A stretch of DNA of 62,595 nucleotides from NCBI GenBank assembly GCA_009733575.1, contig ML769626.1, positions 41,443-104,037 on the forward strand, written 5' to 3'. Under the pieces are notes generated by a model. The model had not been told where the DNA came from. It made no database searches and saw nothing but the letters and a program-made list of their open reading frames with translations. Source of the DNA: Gymnopus androsaceus JB14. Taxonomy: Eukaryota > Basidiomycota > Agaricomycetes > Agaricales > Omphalotaceae. This document shows, piece after piece, positions 47,501 to 59,783 of this stretch (position 1 is the first letter of the stretch; every line of letters starts with the position of its first letter). A program made the translations under genes and the position numbers.

Positions 47501-47848
47501 TTGGTTTGACTGGTAGAGGCCTTGGGTGGATTTAGTGGAGCCGCGGGACTTAGTTTCGCCTTCTTTTTGGGAGGATATTCATCCTCAGTTGTGGCAGAGC
47601 GTTTTAAATCACTGCTGGAAGAGAAGAATTCTGCTTTGCGGTGTTTTCGTTCCGCTCGCAGTTGTTTCCGGGATTCTTTCCGAGATGGAGCCTTTTGAGA
47701 TCGACGTTTGCCTGCATGGGTGGCATCTGCAGGTTCATGAGAATATGAAGAAGGAAAACGGCAATTCTGACGCACTATCTGACTCTTGAATTTGCTCAAG
47801 AAGGCTGGAAGGCAGACGAGTGGTGGAAGTTTTTGTTCTAACGGGCAT
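44593..47848 (-). CDS. SGD1: Nucleolar MIF4G-domain protein NOM1/SGD1
   Basis: Nucleolar protein with MIF4G and MA3 domains, required in its relatives for small-subunit rRNA processing. Start at 47848 gives MPVRTKTSTTRLPSSLLEQI. A 49-nt GTGCGT...CTGCAG intron then joins to THAGKRRSQKAPSRKESRK, which removes an apparent frameshift. The order is: basic nucleolar-type region, KRYDDGLD, an acidic block (MGEEEEEDDEGFEDENLR), then ATRYVPPHLRG directly before the MIF4G domain (IKLTRQLKGLLNRMSEQN, VSSLHKIIGVEFAAYFLQ, LLSELYNFQVISCVLVFD, RTRFMLETLNNLKNNK). The MA3 domain lies in the C-terminal part (NTDIRRSIFVVLMSSDDYVDA, YYALVCQHLCSLSHSYKITL). PPHLRG before MIF4G is characteristic of the family. Confidence 0.92.
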
Positions 47849-47869
47849 TTTGCCTGTAGGCACTATTTG

Positions 47870-48835
47870 GCGCGTAGCTGTGATGCAAAATTTTTCTTCT
47901 CTTCTTCTGAGTCTTCAACCTCCACCAGCAGCAGACATAACACCACGATGCTCGCTCCGTACAGAACCGTTTGTGTTCTCTTTTGCGAGCGGGTAAGGTC
48001 TGAGTATGCTTTGTTTATGGACTCTAGCTGGGTTCAGGACTAAGCTTCCTGCCGACATATTCAGAAATTCGCCAGCCATCATGCATCATCTGGATGGACT
48101 TACGCGGGTTGACCTCGGTAAGGATGTCGCGCGCTTGCGCGGCATTTGGGTTGGAAATTGTCGTGAAGCTTGGGTACCTTTGAACTTCTTTCGCGTGCTC
48201 TATCGGCATAACAAGTCTCAACCTAGAGACTCGGGTCCTAGTACTCGTATTTGTGTTTATAAGAGGGGGCTCTCGATCTCGATGCTATGTAAAGGGCCTG
48301 CTTATATTTCTTGTCCCAATGCGTATATCTGGAAGCTGGAAGTTTACTTTCGGTCAAGCTGGAAATTTCGGTTTCCGATGGATCAGGCCTTTTTAGGTCT
48401 GTACTGGTGCGCGTGCATTTGGCGCCCAATGGCTTTCCTTGAATCGGAAGAGTCCAGTGCGCCGTGCCAGTGGTACGCATCCCATGTACGAGGAGAAATC
48501 ATGCTTCAGAGGTTCAAGGTGCCTTTAGTGCACTTTGTGGTACGTGTTTGACGACATCTTTGGTGTAGTCGCGCGCAACTCGATTCAGACTACTCTATGT
48601 CTGCTGTAATTTTTTGATTTCATGGGTCTTTTCGGAGATCGTTTGTTGATTTGAGTAGCGATGGCGTGGAATTGGGTGAGTCTACTATTCTTTTTTGTTT
48701 TCATGTCTACTAACTGAGTCTGCTTGCAATAGGCCATTTTGCATGTGCTGGAATGTACAATTTCGAGTTGTGTAGCTTACCAATGGCATTGGATTTCTCT
48801 CTGCGCTTGAATCTTCCAATGCACTAGGTAAAACT
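47870..48835 (+). repeat. Tandem segmental duplication, copy 1
   Basis: Starts near GCCTGTAGGCAC (47856) and matches 49009-49935 at an offset of about 1139 bp. Shared blocks are ACCACGATGCTCGCTCCGTA, CCCATGTACGAGGAGAAATC and GACTACTCTATGTCTGCTG. An open start MLAPYRTVCVLFCER followed by a GTAAGG donor is kept in both copies, so each may be a small transcribed gene, but no family was recognised. Later frames (DLFGDRLLIVSSDGVELG in copy 2) vaguely recall agaric F-box C-termini. Confidence 0.7.
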
Positions 48836-49008
48836 CTCATCGAATCTTTGCTCAAAAGAATTTGAGATGATTGAATTATAATAATTCATACTCTTCACCT
48901 GAATTGAGAGGAAAGCACACTCATATAATGCTACTACGTGCTGTATACAGAAAAAAAAAAAAAAGGTCACTTTGACGGACGCAGGCGAGTGGGCATTTCG
49001 CCTGTAGG

Positions 49009-49935
49009 CACTGCCCAACACGCGTACGACGTTCAGAAAGTTTCTTCTCTCCTTCAACCTCAACCAGCAGCAGACATAATACCACGATGCTCGCTCCGTA
49101 CAGAACCGTTTGTGTTCCCTTTTGCGAGCGGGTAAGGTCTGACTATGCTTTGCTTACGGACTTTAGCTGGGTTCAGGACTAAACATCCTGCCGACATATT
49201 AGAAACTCGCCAGCCATCATCTCGATGATGGTTCCCTTACTCGGATTGACCTCGGTGAGGATGTCGCGCAATGCGCGGCATTTGGTTTGGAAATTGTCGT
49301 GAAGCTTGGGTGCCTTCGAACTTCTTTTGCGTGCTCTATCGGCATAGCAGGGTCTCAACCTGGAGGCTCGTCCCAATGTGTTGCGTGCGCCGACACGGAT
49401 ATTTGGGTCTTTCGATCAATATCGATGCTATGGTAAAGGACCTGCTTGTCTTGTCCTATATATGCGTACGTCTGGAAATTTCGGTTTCCGATGGATCAGG
49501 CCTTTTTTCGGTCTGCATTGATGCAAGGGGTGACTTAGACTTGACACTGATGGGGTCTATTCGTCCGCATCGGTGGTATGCATCCCATGTACGAGGAGAA
49601 ATCATGCTTCAGAATTCAAGGTGTCCTTTAGTGCACTTCGTGGTACGTGTTTGACGACATCCTTGGATGTAATCACGCGACTCGATTCAGACTACTCTAT
49701 GTCTGCTGCGTAATTTTTTTAATTTCATGGATCTTTTCGGAGACCGTTTGTTAATTGTGAGTAGCGATGGTGTGGAATTGGGTGAGTGCTATTTCTTTCT
49801 CGTTTTATGGATACTGACTAAATCTGCATGCAATAGGATATTCCAAGTGTTGAAATGGGCGATTCAGCTTTTCATTTTCTTCCAATGCCTTTGGGTAAAC
49901 CTCCCATTGACCTTGCTCAAAAGAATATCCCCAGA
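49009..49935 (+). repeat. Tandem segmental duplication, copy 2
   Basis: Second copy of the preceding unit in the same orientation, diverged by substitutions and small indels. It has lost part of the middle (equivalent to about 48270-48400 of copy 1). The ATG at 49087, its 45-nt coding exon and the following GTAAGG donor are preserved. A poly-A run precedes it at 48951-48965. Whether either copy is expressed cannot be told from sequence. Confidence 0.65.
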
Positions 49936-50164
49936 GATGGACGATAAATTATTATTTGCACTTTTCACTATATTACATATCAAATACAGAATAGATCCAC
50001 AGCTTTGATATTACACCCCACGATCCCTCTAGAACGCATTCCGCTCCGAAGAGCGAAACATTTCAAAAAATTCAGATGTCTTCAGCCCATGTTGTTTTTA
50101 TCCGCTCACTGTCAATTGGACAGTTTCGCCAGGACAAAATCAAGAAAGGAAGAAGGAAGGAGTC

Positions 50165-50354
50165 CCCCGACGACACAAGCCAATACTGCAATAGCAAGGT
50201 CATCGCGTCTCCGTGTTGCAAGCAGAGCACGAGGAGCAAGGGCGGCAAAAATTAGATAACCAAATACGGAGGGCGGTGCCCTCGTAATAGTGGTTAAACT
50301 ATTAAGAACAGATACTACACTTGATCTAAGCCAAAAGGCCAGAGTGGTAAAGAT
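50165..50354 (-). ncRNA. U2 spliceosomal snRNA
   Basis: Read on the minus strand from 50354, the RNA begins ATCTTTACCACTCTGGCC and continues TTTTGGCTTAGATCAAGTG, then GTAGTATCTGTTCTT, the near-invariant U2 segment that pairs with U6 and with the intron branch site. An Sm-type site CTAATTTTTGCC lies near 50250. Stem-loop IV carries CTATTGCAGTATTGG (near 50190), the conserved loop bound by U2B''. Length (about 190 nt) and order of elements match U2. The 3' end is approximate. Confidence 0.95.
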
Positions 50355-50372
50355 TCAGGGTGTCGAGGAAGG

Positions 50373-50381
50373 CTTTATATA
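50373..50381 (-). promoter_or_regulatory. TATA box of the U2 snRNA gene
   Basis: TATATAAAG on the minus strand lies about 27 bp ahead of the inferred U2 5' end at 50354, the right spacing for a TATA element. The start is set by homology to U2 and was not measured. Confidence 0.65.
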
Positions 50382-50504
50382 GGTTTGATCTGTGCGCTTT
50401 GACCTTGTTAAGGGCAGGTTCTGCTCACGTGATCGCGTCAGTCCCTTTGTGCGCGTTTGTTTTCTCACTCTTGATATCATCTCACTGCTTTCATCTCTCC
50501 TTCC

Positions 50505-52120
50505 ATGCCTCCACCGGAAATAACGAACTGGCTCAGGCAGCATTATCCAAAACCGACCGTCGATCCTGTAAGAAGCATTTCCTCTTGCTAATTTGCTTTG
50601 AATCTTAAACTTTAACAGGAGTGGCTTCAAGCATGTTATGATTGGGTTGTAGGAGAAAATCAGTTGAATCCAGCTACTGATATGCAGCGAATTATCCAAG
50701 ACATCGAAACTCAGTTGCTAGAATCCGACCTTCACGATTCAATGGTTCATGGCACAGGCATACCAGCCTACATGTCCAACAGTAATACGCCTCATTCCAA
50801 GCTAACTGGTCCTCCGATCCTTGTTCAGATTGAATCCATTACGGATGTAGGAGTTAGCGCGTATACCTTGAATAAAACGCGGATTATTAGGGAAGAGAGG
50901 AAAGAGGCGGGCGAAGATGAGGAAGGAGAAGCCGATGATGAAGTCGAGGGCGAAGGGCCGATACCGAATTATGCTCGCTCGATGCTAAAGTTGGAGATCA
51001 GCGATGGTGCTACAACTCTAAAAGCCGCTGAATATCGTCCAATACCCGAGCTCGTTCTCGGTGGAACTCCACTTGGGTGCAAAGTGAGTGGCAGTTCTTT
51101 CAATTTATACATGTGTTTCTAATTCGATGCCATTCTACTAGTTGCAAATTAAGAACGCAGAGGTTCGCCGAGGGATAATCTTTCTTGAACCGCGAAATAT
51201 CGAGATCAAAGGGCATCGAGTATCAGATCTAGAGGCGAATCAACCATTCGACTTTGCACGCGGACTGAGAATGCGATTAAAGTGGGTGCATGTTGTTTAT
51301 TGCTCTACTCTAGATGTGCTGCTGATGTTGTAAACTACTACCAGTCTACCAGAGCCCGATCCTGAACCAGCGGCGGCTGCACAGAACGCAGTACCAAATG
51401 CTCGAGATGTGAGATCGCCTTTGCGTGACATTTCTCCTCCTCCTTCTCCTACTCTCCTTGGCAGTGTCCATCCTCACTCTGACGACGAAGATCAACCAAG
51501 AAGACGACGAATACCGAACTCTTCAGCTCCCGTTGCCAGCGGTTCATCTAATACTGTTGCTGCTTCTTCATTCTTCAACGACACCAATCCAGGCCAAGAG
51601 GCAGCGGGTTCTGTTCTTCGTCAAGCTCTTCGCTTGTCTCCTGTACGCTCCCCAACTATTATCGAGAGCGACGACGATGATGAGTGGGAGGTTGAAAATC
51701 GGCCTATTAAACCTATACCCTCACGAGCGCGACCGAGCACTTCGTCTGTGGATCAATCGTTGTCCGGGAAAAGGTAAAGGCATAGAGTCTCCCAAAGCAG
51801 ATAGCGACTACGGGGACGACTATTACGATGATTTGCCCTCTTCGATCTTGGAAAACATGGATCAACTTGTAGGTGTCGAAGGAGGCATGAGATCTATGTC
51901 TACAGCGTCCTCTGCAGGTCCCGCGCAAAATTCTTCCATTGCTGAATCTGCAACTCGCTCTGCGACTTATTCTGTCGTGAGATCACCGATTATTATTGAA
52001 GATAACGAGGAGGATGATAAAGAGAATGTTGCAGTGCCGACCAGGCATGTACGACAGCGAACGGCTGGTCGAGCCATTGTCGTGGATGAGGACGTTATGG
52101 AACTTACAGATTCCGAATAA
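50505..52120 (+). CDS. RMI1: RecQ-mediated genome instability protein 1 (RMI1)
   Basis: OB-fold partner of the RecQ helicase (Sgs1/BLM) and topoisomerase III that dissolves double Holliday junctions. Start at 50505 gives MPPPEITNWLRQHYPKPTVD, and an intron at 50568-50618 joins to EWLQACYDWVVGENQLNP (the RMI1 N-terminal helical domain). The OB fold follows: GPPILVQIESITDVGVSAYT, an acidic loop (AGEDEEGEADDEVEGEG), LKLEISDGATTLKAAEYRP, then LGCKLQIKNAEVRRGIIFLE and FDFARGLRMRL, across introns at 51085-51141 and about 51283-51343. The rest to 52120 is Ser-rich and acidic. One more splice in this tail (about 51770-51810) is needed to change frame; its exact boundaries are unclear. The protein ends VVDEDVMELTDSE. 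It diverges from the U2 gene with about 150 bp between. Confidence 0.88.
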
Positions 52121-52288
52121 TCTGGCGCGAGTCCGCTGGCTTTTCAAAGACTTTCTGGACTCTTATATTACTGTTAATGATGTACTATAGTATCTGTCTT
52201 TCGTGTAGCATGTACATATAGAAATATACGCGGATTGATTCCGAAGTCGAAGTATTCACACGAATTAACTCTTTCCCTCCGCTCATGC

Positions 52289-54988
52289 ATGTCTCGTTTG
52301 CTCTTGCTAGGACGCCATTCTGTACAGTCCTTGGTGCCAGCCACACTTATATCTCAAGTAGAATCATTACTTGAAAGCCATCGAATACAAGATGCAGCAG
52401 ATTTAGCTGACCAGGAGCAAAGAAGGCAACTCTACGGAAACGTAGCTGTGGATGAGGCCGAGGTGCGTGCTTGCAACAGAATCCAGTATTTATCTAAGGA
52501 AATTTAATACAGATAGAACAACTACATTACATTTATCAGCGAATAGGTTTCCAATGCTTCAAAGAAACGCTCTTCGAAGAAGCAGGGAAGCATCTATTCG
52601 ACGGTGAACTCGACCCGCGTGTCCTCGTAAGCTACTTTCCTGGACTTCGTGGCGCGCTCAGCGGAGAGAATGACACGGTAAATATGTTTGCTGGCGTCGC
52701 AGAACACATGCCCACTGAAAGCTCAGTGGAAGAAATAAGTGAGTATCCATTCAATCCCACTGCCTTGCTTCCACCCGTGATTTGGTCTTTCTCCTGATGC
52801 AAACTAATCAGTTGCCGTCAACATAGTCAGGAATTATTCCCCGCATATTGCTCCAAACACCCGCGAGGCTCCATCCACGTCGGAACTGCGCAAGATTCTG
52901 CTCATTGCTGCAGATGACATGCTTGAGGCGTTTTTGAGGAAATGTAGGACTAGAAGGGTACTGGATGATCAAGGAGGAGCAAGGAAAGCTTCGCCCAGTA
53001 GAGCTGAAGAGTATGCGGTTGTAGACTCGGTCCTTGTTAAACTCTTCGCTCGCAGCGAAAAGACCAAGGACCTTGATGCGCTCGTGCTTGAGCCCCATCA
53101 TGTCGTGTTATCCGAGGTTGACGACGTCTTGATCAAGTGCGGTCAATATAACTCTCTTTGTGTGTTATACCAACACGCAGGAGAGGACGAGAAGTTATTG
53201 GAGGCTTGGGCAAAGTGCGTGTATGATTCAGCTTTTCCGTTTGTTTTATCAATGACAATCATGTAGAATTCATCGATGGTGAATGGACCGACGAAGACAT
53301 CCCAGATCCCATAGGGAGCATGGTCACCCATCTCACTCGCTTGAACGAACGTCCTGACAAATCGTCTACACATACTCAGCTAACGCAAAAGTGGGCCCTC
53401 TGGCTCATGCATGAGAAACGAGATCCGGAACGAGGACTCCAGGTAGGTTCTGCAATGAACTGGCCGACTGAAGCTCATGCATCCTTTATAGCTGCTTGTA
53501 TCCTCCCGTTCACATTCCTCGGCCCGCACGAGTGGTAAACGCCCCAACCGTCATAAAAACACCAAAAGCATCCCCAACCCCGAGAGTGATCCTGACTCGG
53601 ACAAGCAAGATCAAGAACTCCTCTCCCGCATAAAAGAAACTAACCCCGCTGCAGCAGTGCAGTACCTAGAGTATTTAATCCTACAGAGAGGGAATAAGGT
53701 ATGTTTCTTATTCCATAAGAGCTCAAGAGGCTTAATGTTTCCTTCAGGCGGGAGAAATACATCTAGAATACGCGTTGACCTGCATTGACGAGGTGCTAGG
53801 TTACCTGAAAGAAGATGGCGTAGAGCGGCTTTGGAAAGCCAAAGGTATATTTGTTTTGGCTTGCAACTGGACTTTGTGTCTTACATACCTTTCCAGCTGC
53901 TTCTTATTTCTCCTCTTCGTCATCATCATCCAACGTCCCTCTCTCATCCCCCTCCTCCTCCTCCTCCTCCATCACACCAAATCCTTCCAATGCCACCCCT
54001 CTTCCATTCATATCACATTTTGCCTCCACGACCCCGGATTCCCCTTCCAAGCGTGCTCGATTAAAATCGCTGCTGTTTCTCCAGATATCGGGATTGTACG
54101 ATCCCGCTGCAATCAAAGAGCGCATTCTTAGCGCGCTGTCCACTGCTCCGGGAGGCAACGCCGAAAGTAAACCTAACAAAAACACTAAACCGATACTCGG
54201 CCTCGAACTTGCCATCCTCGAATCCAAACTAGGCGATCATCGCGCAGTTCTTGAATGCCTTGTGCGCGATGTCGGGGATGGAGTCTCTGCGGAGGCGTAT
54301 TGTACTGGCGGGAACGGTGCGAGAGAGGTCATCCCTGTCCGTCTTCGCCGAATCACAGCGGAAAGTACAGACGGCCTGAGTGCATGGAGGGATGTCGCAA
54401 TAACAACGACTAAACCGGGCGCAACAGAGTCGGAGTCTGGACCAACAAATGCAACATTACTGAAAATGTTGTTGGAGGTCTATATGAGTATCAGTAGCGG
54501 GACTGAATCTGAGGCGAAACCGAGTCAGATTCAGCCTCAGCAACAAATCCAGGTTGCGAGGATACTCAACTCCCAAGGGGTTCATCTGGACGTTGGTGAT
54601 GTGAGTTGTTCGCCAGACTTCCTCGTTTCGTGAATCTCTCTTTCTAACTTGGACGTTACATATGCAGGTTATCCAGGCGCTTCCCCCTTCCTGGCCTTTG
54701 CACCTCCTCTCATCCTTTATCGCGCGCTCCTGCCGACGGACGCTGCACAACGCACATGAGGGGCAGATCCTACGGATGGTTGCGTTAGCGAATAACTTGG
54801 CAGCACAGGAGAGAACATGGGCGGTGTTAAGAGAGGAAGGGTTCGTTGTTGAGGAGGGAGTCGAAGGAGATGATGAGGGTGCCGATGAAGGCAAGGCGGA
54901 TGTTCTATTGGACGAGAAGAGCGGGCTATCGTCGCCGCCGGCGACGGAGGAGCCAGTGGATGTGTTTCCGGATCCTAAGGATGGGTGA
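52289..54988 (+). CDS. VPS3/TGFBRAP1-type CORVET subunit, apparently lacking the CNH domain
   Basis: Related to the Vps39/TGFBRAP1 group that tethers endosomes within CORVET. Start at 52289 gives MSRLLLLGRHSVQSLVPATL, then ISQVESLLESHRIQDAADLAD, which in relatives follows the citron-homology (CNH) propeller. The Vps39-type domain 1 is YIYQRIGFQCFKETLFEEAG and LDPRVLVSYFPGLRG, followed by VDSVLVKLFARSEKTKDLDAL, CGQYNSLCVLYQHAGEDEKL, GEIHLEYALTCIDEVLGYL and the second domain (GLELAILESKLGDHRAVLEC, IQALPPSWPLHLLSSFIARSC). The last ORF ends FPDPKDG at 54988. Only about 170 bp separate it from the RMI1 stop, too little for a CNH domain (about 300 residues). Introns are short and frame-keeping where checked. 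Confidence 0.8.
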
Positions 54989-55337
54989 TCAATGATTGAG
55001 TCTTGCTTCAGCGTACTGATTATTGTTAATGTTTAGAATTATTACATGTACCTAGTTATCATTGCTACTCGGACTCTGCTACTCTTTTGCTTACATTACT
55101 GGAATTCTGCCATTTTATTCTGTGGTCACTGCGACCACTACTATTCACCGTTCCTCCTGAGTCACACCTGGCTGGTTTCTTGATTTCTGCTCTTCTGGAT
55201 CTTCACTTGGAACCACTGCAGCTGCTTCTCGCACATTTGACAATCGTCCGATAAAACGGTCAGGTACTCATCTTTATCATCCAGCCCTCCTCATCAGTGA
55301 GATCGATACTATCCACAAAACCCTCTGTACCTCACCG
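54989..55337. other. Intergenic, no feature seen
   Basis: Lies between the VPS3-type stop and the Old Yellow Enzyme start. It contains GTGGTC...GACCAC (55122-55138), a short inverted repeat. No gene is supported. Confidence 0.4.
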
Positions 55338-56617
<1,280 letters not shown>

Positions 56618-56903
56618 GTAGAAGTGACTTTTATCTTCATTTTGTACTGCTATTTCTAGCTGTCTAGAATGAGTTCGTTCTTCCGCGATTTCTCTTTTTT
56701 AGATGTGGCTCGGATCACTGCTATGAATTAGTTTCGAAGTACTAGTAAGTGAATAATATACAACAAATATCAATACAAACGTCCAGTACATTGAGTTTCC
56801 TAAATATAATTTGAAGCTTTAGAGCCAAGGTCTAGTATCCTTGGAGTTCCATGAGTCGTGCAGAGTAGTCCGTCATTACAATACTGCAAAAGCCGCTCAA
56901 AAC

Positions 56904-59008
56904 TTAAGGACTTTGAGCATATTTTGATCGGCTTCGTAGGAGATGTCCCCATTTCATTAACGACTGTGAAAAAAGGAATAGCTGTCAGAAGCTAGAAACA
57001 ATGCACTAAAAGTCGAGTGTATCTCACCCAAAACACTGGCATCATCAGCAACGACACTCCCGCTAACAAGGCCGACGCAGGCCCCAAACCCAAGTTTGTA
57101 AAGAAGGCCCTTCCAAACAGTGGGAACACGCTCGCTATTGAAGATCGGAAAAGGTCGTTTCCTGCCAGTACAGATGCTGCATATAATGGATAGGCCGACG
57201 TGACATACATGAGGATGCTCTGGAAGTTGAGATATATCCCTGGGAGGTAGAGCGAAGCACCTTAACGAATGTTCCATTAGTTTACCTTGCGCGGAACATT
57301 GAAGTAATGCATACCTATGATGGGCACTATCCAGTGAACGTTTTCCCTTGATCCAAAGCCGAAGATCAAAAGTGACGTTGGGATGAAGAGGCTCGCTATG
57401 AGACCGATCTCGAGTCGGACTTCTGGCGCAAGTGATTTGCCTGCGGCCGTGGCTCGGTCAGCACGCGGCTCGATGTGAAGTTTTTGGTATAGGACGTAGA
57501 AGGTATACTGAGGGTCGAACGTTAACTTAGGTGAAAACTTGGACTATAGAGAAAACTTACTGTCGCTGCGGCGGATACGAAGAAGCCAAGGAAAGGGAGA
57601 CCGCTGATTCCAAGGTTGAAATTATATATGTCCGTAAACACCAAAGGGAAGGCTTCAAACCAAAGGTAGAAGATAGCATCTACGTAGTTCGTTTGAGTAA
57701 CATTTCAAGGAGTAATTAGCAGGTCGTCACTCACAGACAAAGCCAAGGTAGACGTTCGCGAACATGAGCACAGGCTCTTTAGCCAAAATGAAAGGCCGCA
57801 AAAGTGCTTCCTTGAAGATGGAACCGATGGATTCTCCCTCGGTATCTTTCTCTCCCTTTTGACATCAATTGCTGGTTCCCGGTGAGCTTTCTGAGTCGCT
57901 GCGCTCGCCTCAGCAGGATCGTAGGTTCGTACGTCTCCGGAAGAAACATCATCAAAAAGACAAAGCTGAAAGCTGAGAGCCAGATGAGCTCGTATTGCGG
58001 CCACCGCCATCCTTTCGCCTGAGCAGCGAATCCACCAATAACAGGACCAGCTATAGGTTTGATATCGTCAGCATAAGCAGAGACAACTCGGATTAAGAAA
58101 ACCTACCTATAGGACCTCCGACAGCACCTATAGCCCATATTCCGACGACATAAGCAAGTTGATTCGCGGGGTAGATGTCACCCATAGAAGCCCCGCCTGT
58201 AGCGAGTGCTGGGCTACCGAAGAATCCAGTGAGGAAACGAAATGCAAGAATCGTCTGGATATTCGTGGCAGTGACGATGGGTATTTGGAAAATGACGAAG
58301 AGGAAGAACGAGGCCATGTAAATTATGTTTCGACCGAGGACAGGTAGCTCTTGCATAGGCGAAAGAAACATAGGTCCAATCCCATATCCTACATTGAACA
58401 GTTAGAGACTTTAGGTGAACGAATCAAGGAATTTTTTGCCTACCAAGCACGTAAAGCGTAAGTCCAAGAGTAGCATGCACAAGGGTAACATTGAAGTCGC
58501 TCATAATTCCAGGTATCGACGGAGTATAAATTGCCGAGCCAATGTACATGGTGAATGTCATCAGACTAATGCTGAATGCAACAAATGCTCGCTTCGCAGG
58601 GGACCAGTTCCTGTAAGAAGATATTTAAAAAATGACGCGTAAAGCGAGCTAAAGTATGTACTACCTTGGGTTGTCTGGATCATCATCACCATACCAGCTC
58701 ACCAGGTTCGGGTCGGAGGTCTCGTTATTAAGCTTCATACTAAGTTCTTTTTCGTCCACAACGATGGTATCCTCCCTCGCTAGCACCGTTGCGGGTGTAC
58801 TTGTACCGCTCTTCTTTTGAACAGCATCACCACACAGTGTCGCCGCATCGGAAGCATCCCATCCTGGCGTAGAAGGAGTAGAGGATGGTAAAAAGTGAGC
58901 AGGTATGACAAAGTCTGGATGTTGCTCTTGGTAAGGAAGAAGTCTACCGTTCGAGATGAAATTGAGGAATTGGCCGACAGTGGAATCGCGAATGATATCT
59001 GCAACCAT
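56904..59008 (-). CDS. MFS multidrug transporter, DHA1 (FLR1/CAF5-like)
   Basis: Proton antiporter of the DHA1 drug-resistance group, expected in the plasma membrane. Start at 59008 gives MVADIIRDSTVGQFLNFISN, a cytosolic N-terminus with NLVSWYGDDDPDNPRNWS just before TM1, typical of fungal DHA1 members. The antiporter motif region is ILAFRFLTGFFGSPALATGG and GIWAIGAVGGPIAGPVIGGF. The central loop contains PETYEPTILLRRAQRLRKLTG. TM segments continue through AIFYLWFEAFPLVFTDIYNF and PGIYLNFQSILMYVTSAYP to ASALLAGVSLLMMPVFW. A last intron of 59 nt joins to LMKWGHLLRSRSKYAQSP, giving the stop at 56904-56906. Other introns keep frame where checked. Confidence 0.87.
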
Positions 59009-59783
59009 TGTTCGTTAGGTTTCGAGGGAAGACTTGTGATGAAAACGACAGTTTCATGGTTAAATTTATATGCAGAAAGCTGAACGGCTGATTAAGATTT
59101 AGAGAATGGTTTACTGAGTGGAAGTTGAGTGGGAGAGCTGAGCAAGACAGTTGCTTGGTGAGCAAGTGGATTCCTAATCAAGGTTCAATCGATACCGCCG
59201 GCAATTGGGCCGTGGCACCGATCCCCGAACCAGCTGTGGTATTGCTGAGGAAAGGTCTTACGCTCCCCTACATAGATGATAGAAAACGATGGAGATGCAA
59301 TTGACGACGACATCTTGGCTCAGGAAGGCGCAAGATTTTTTGTCTCCCGCCTCCGACTCAGAGGCAGAGGAATCGATCATGATCAGACGGAATATCCTTG
59401 AATTAGGCTCACGACGCGGAATCCTGAGTTGCGGTCAACCAAAGCCAGGTGCCATATTATGCACCTTATAAGCGCCTCATGGTTTATTTGAGGCAAAAAA
59501 TCCAAGGTTGACCAAAGGTTGACTGCAGTGTATGCAAACGGTTGTGATATCACTGATATGAAGTTGGAATTAAGCGCTGGGTCAGTCATGGGCGCTTCGG
59601 CATCGTTCTGTTCTATAACAAAGATGTTGTAATAAGGGAAATGGGGAAGGGAATATTAATCTTCTGTATATGCAGAAGGTTATAAACCCAGATAGAAAGC
59701 GAGTAATCACGACCGGCCGGTACAATGCCACCACAAAAGACAATCCCTCACCGGCTACAAAACGCAACTAGACAAGCTACAAG
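59009..59783. other. Intergenic between divergent genes
   Basis: This separates the starts of the MFS transporter (minus) and the Cdc42-like gene (plus), so it probably contains both promoters. A small hairpin GCCTCATGG...TTGAGGC is at about 59473-59493. No gene was recognised. Confidence 0.4.

Noticed and set aside
47690..47800. Apparent frameshift near the NOM1 N-terminus.
   Set aside because: A 49-nt GTGCGT...CTGCAG intron joins the two frames in phase, so no lesion is needed.
59440..59500. CTTATAAGCGCC near 59466 looks like an internal word of the RAD2 element.
   Set aside because: Only a single word matches. There are no TGTCG ends, TA duplication or extended similarity.
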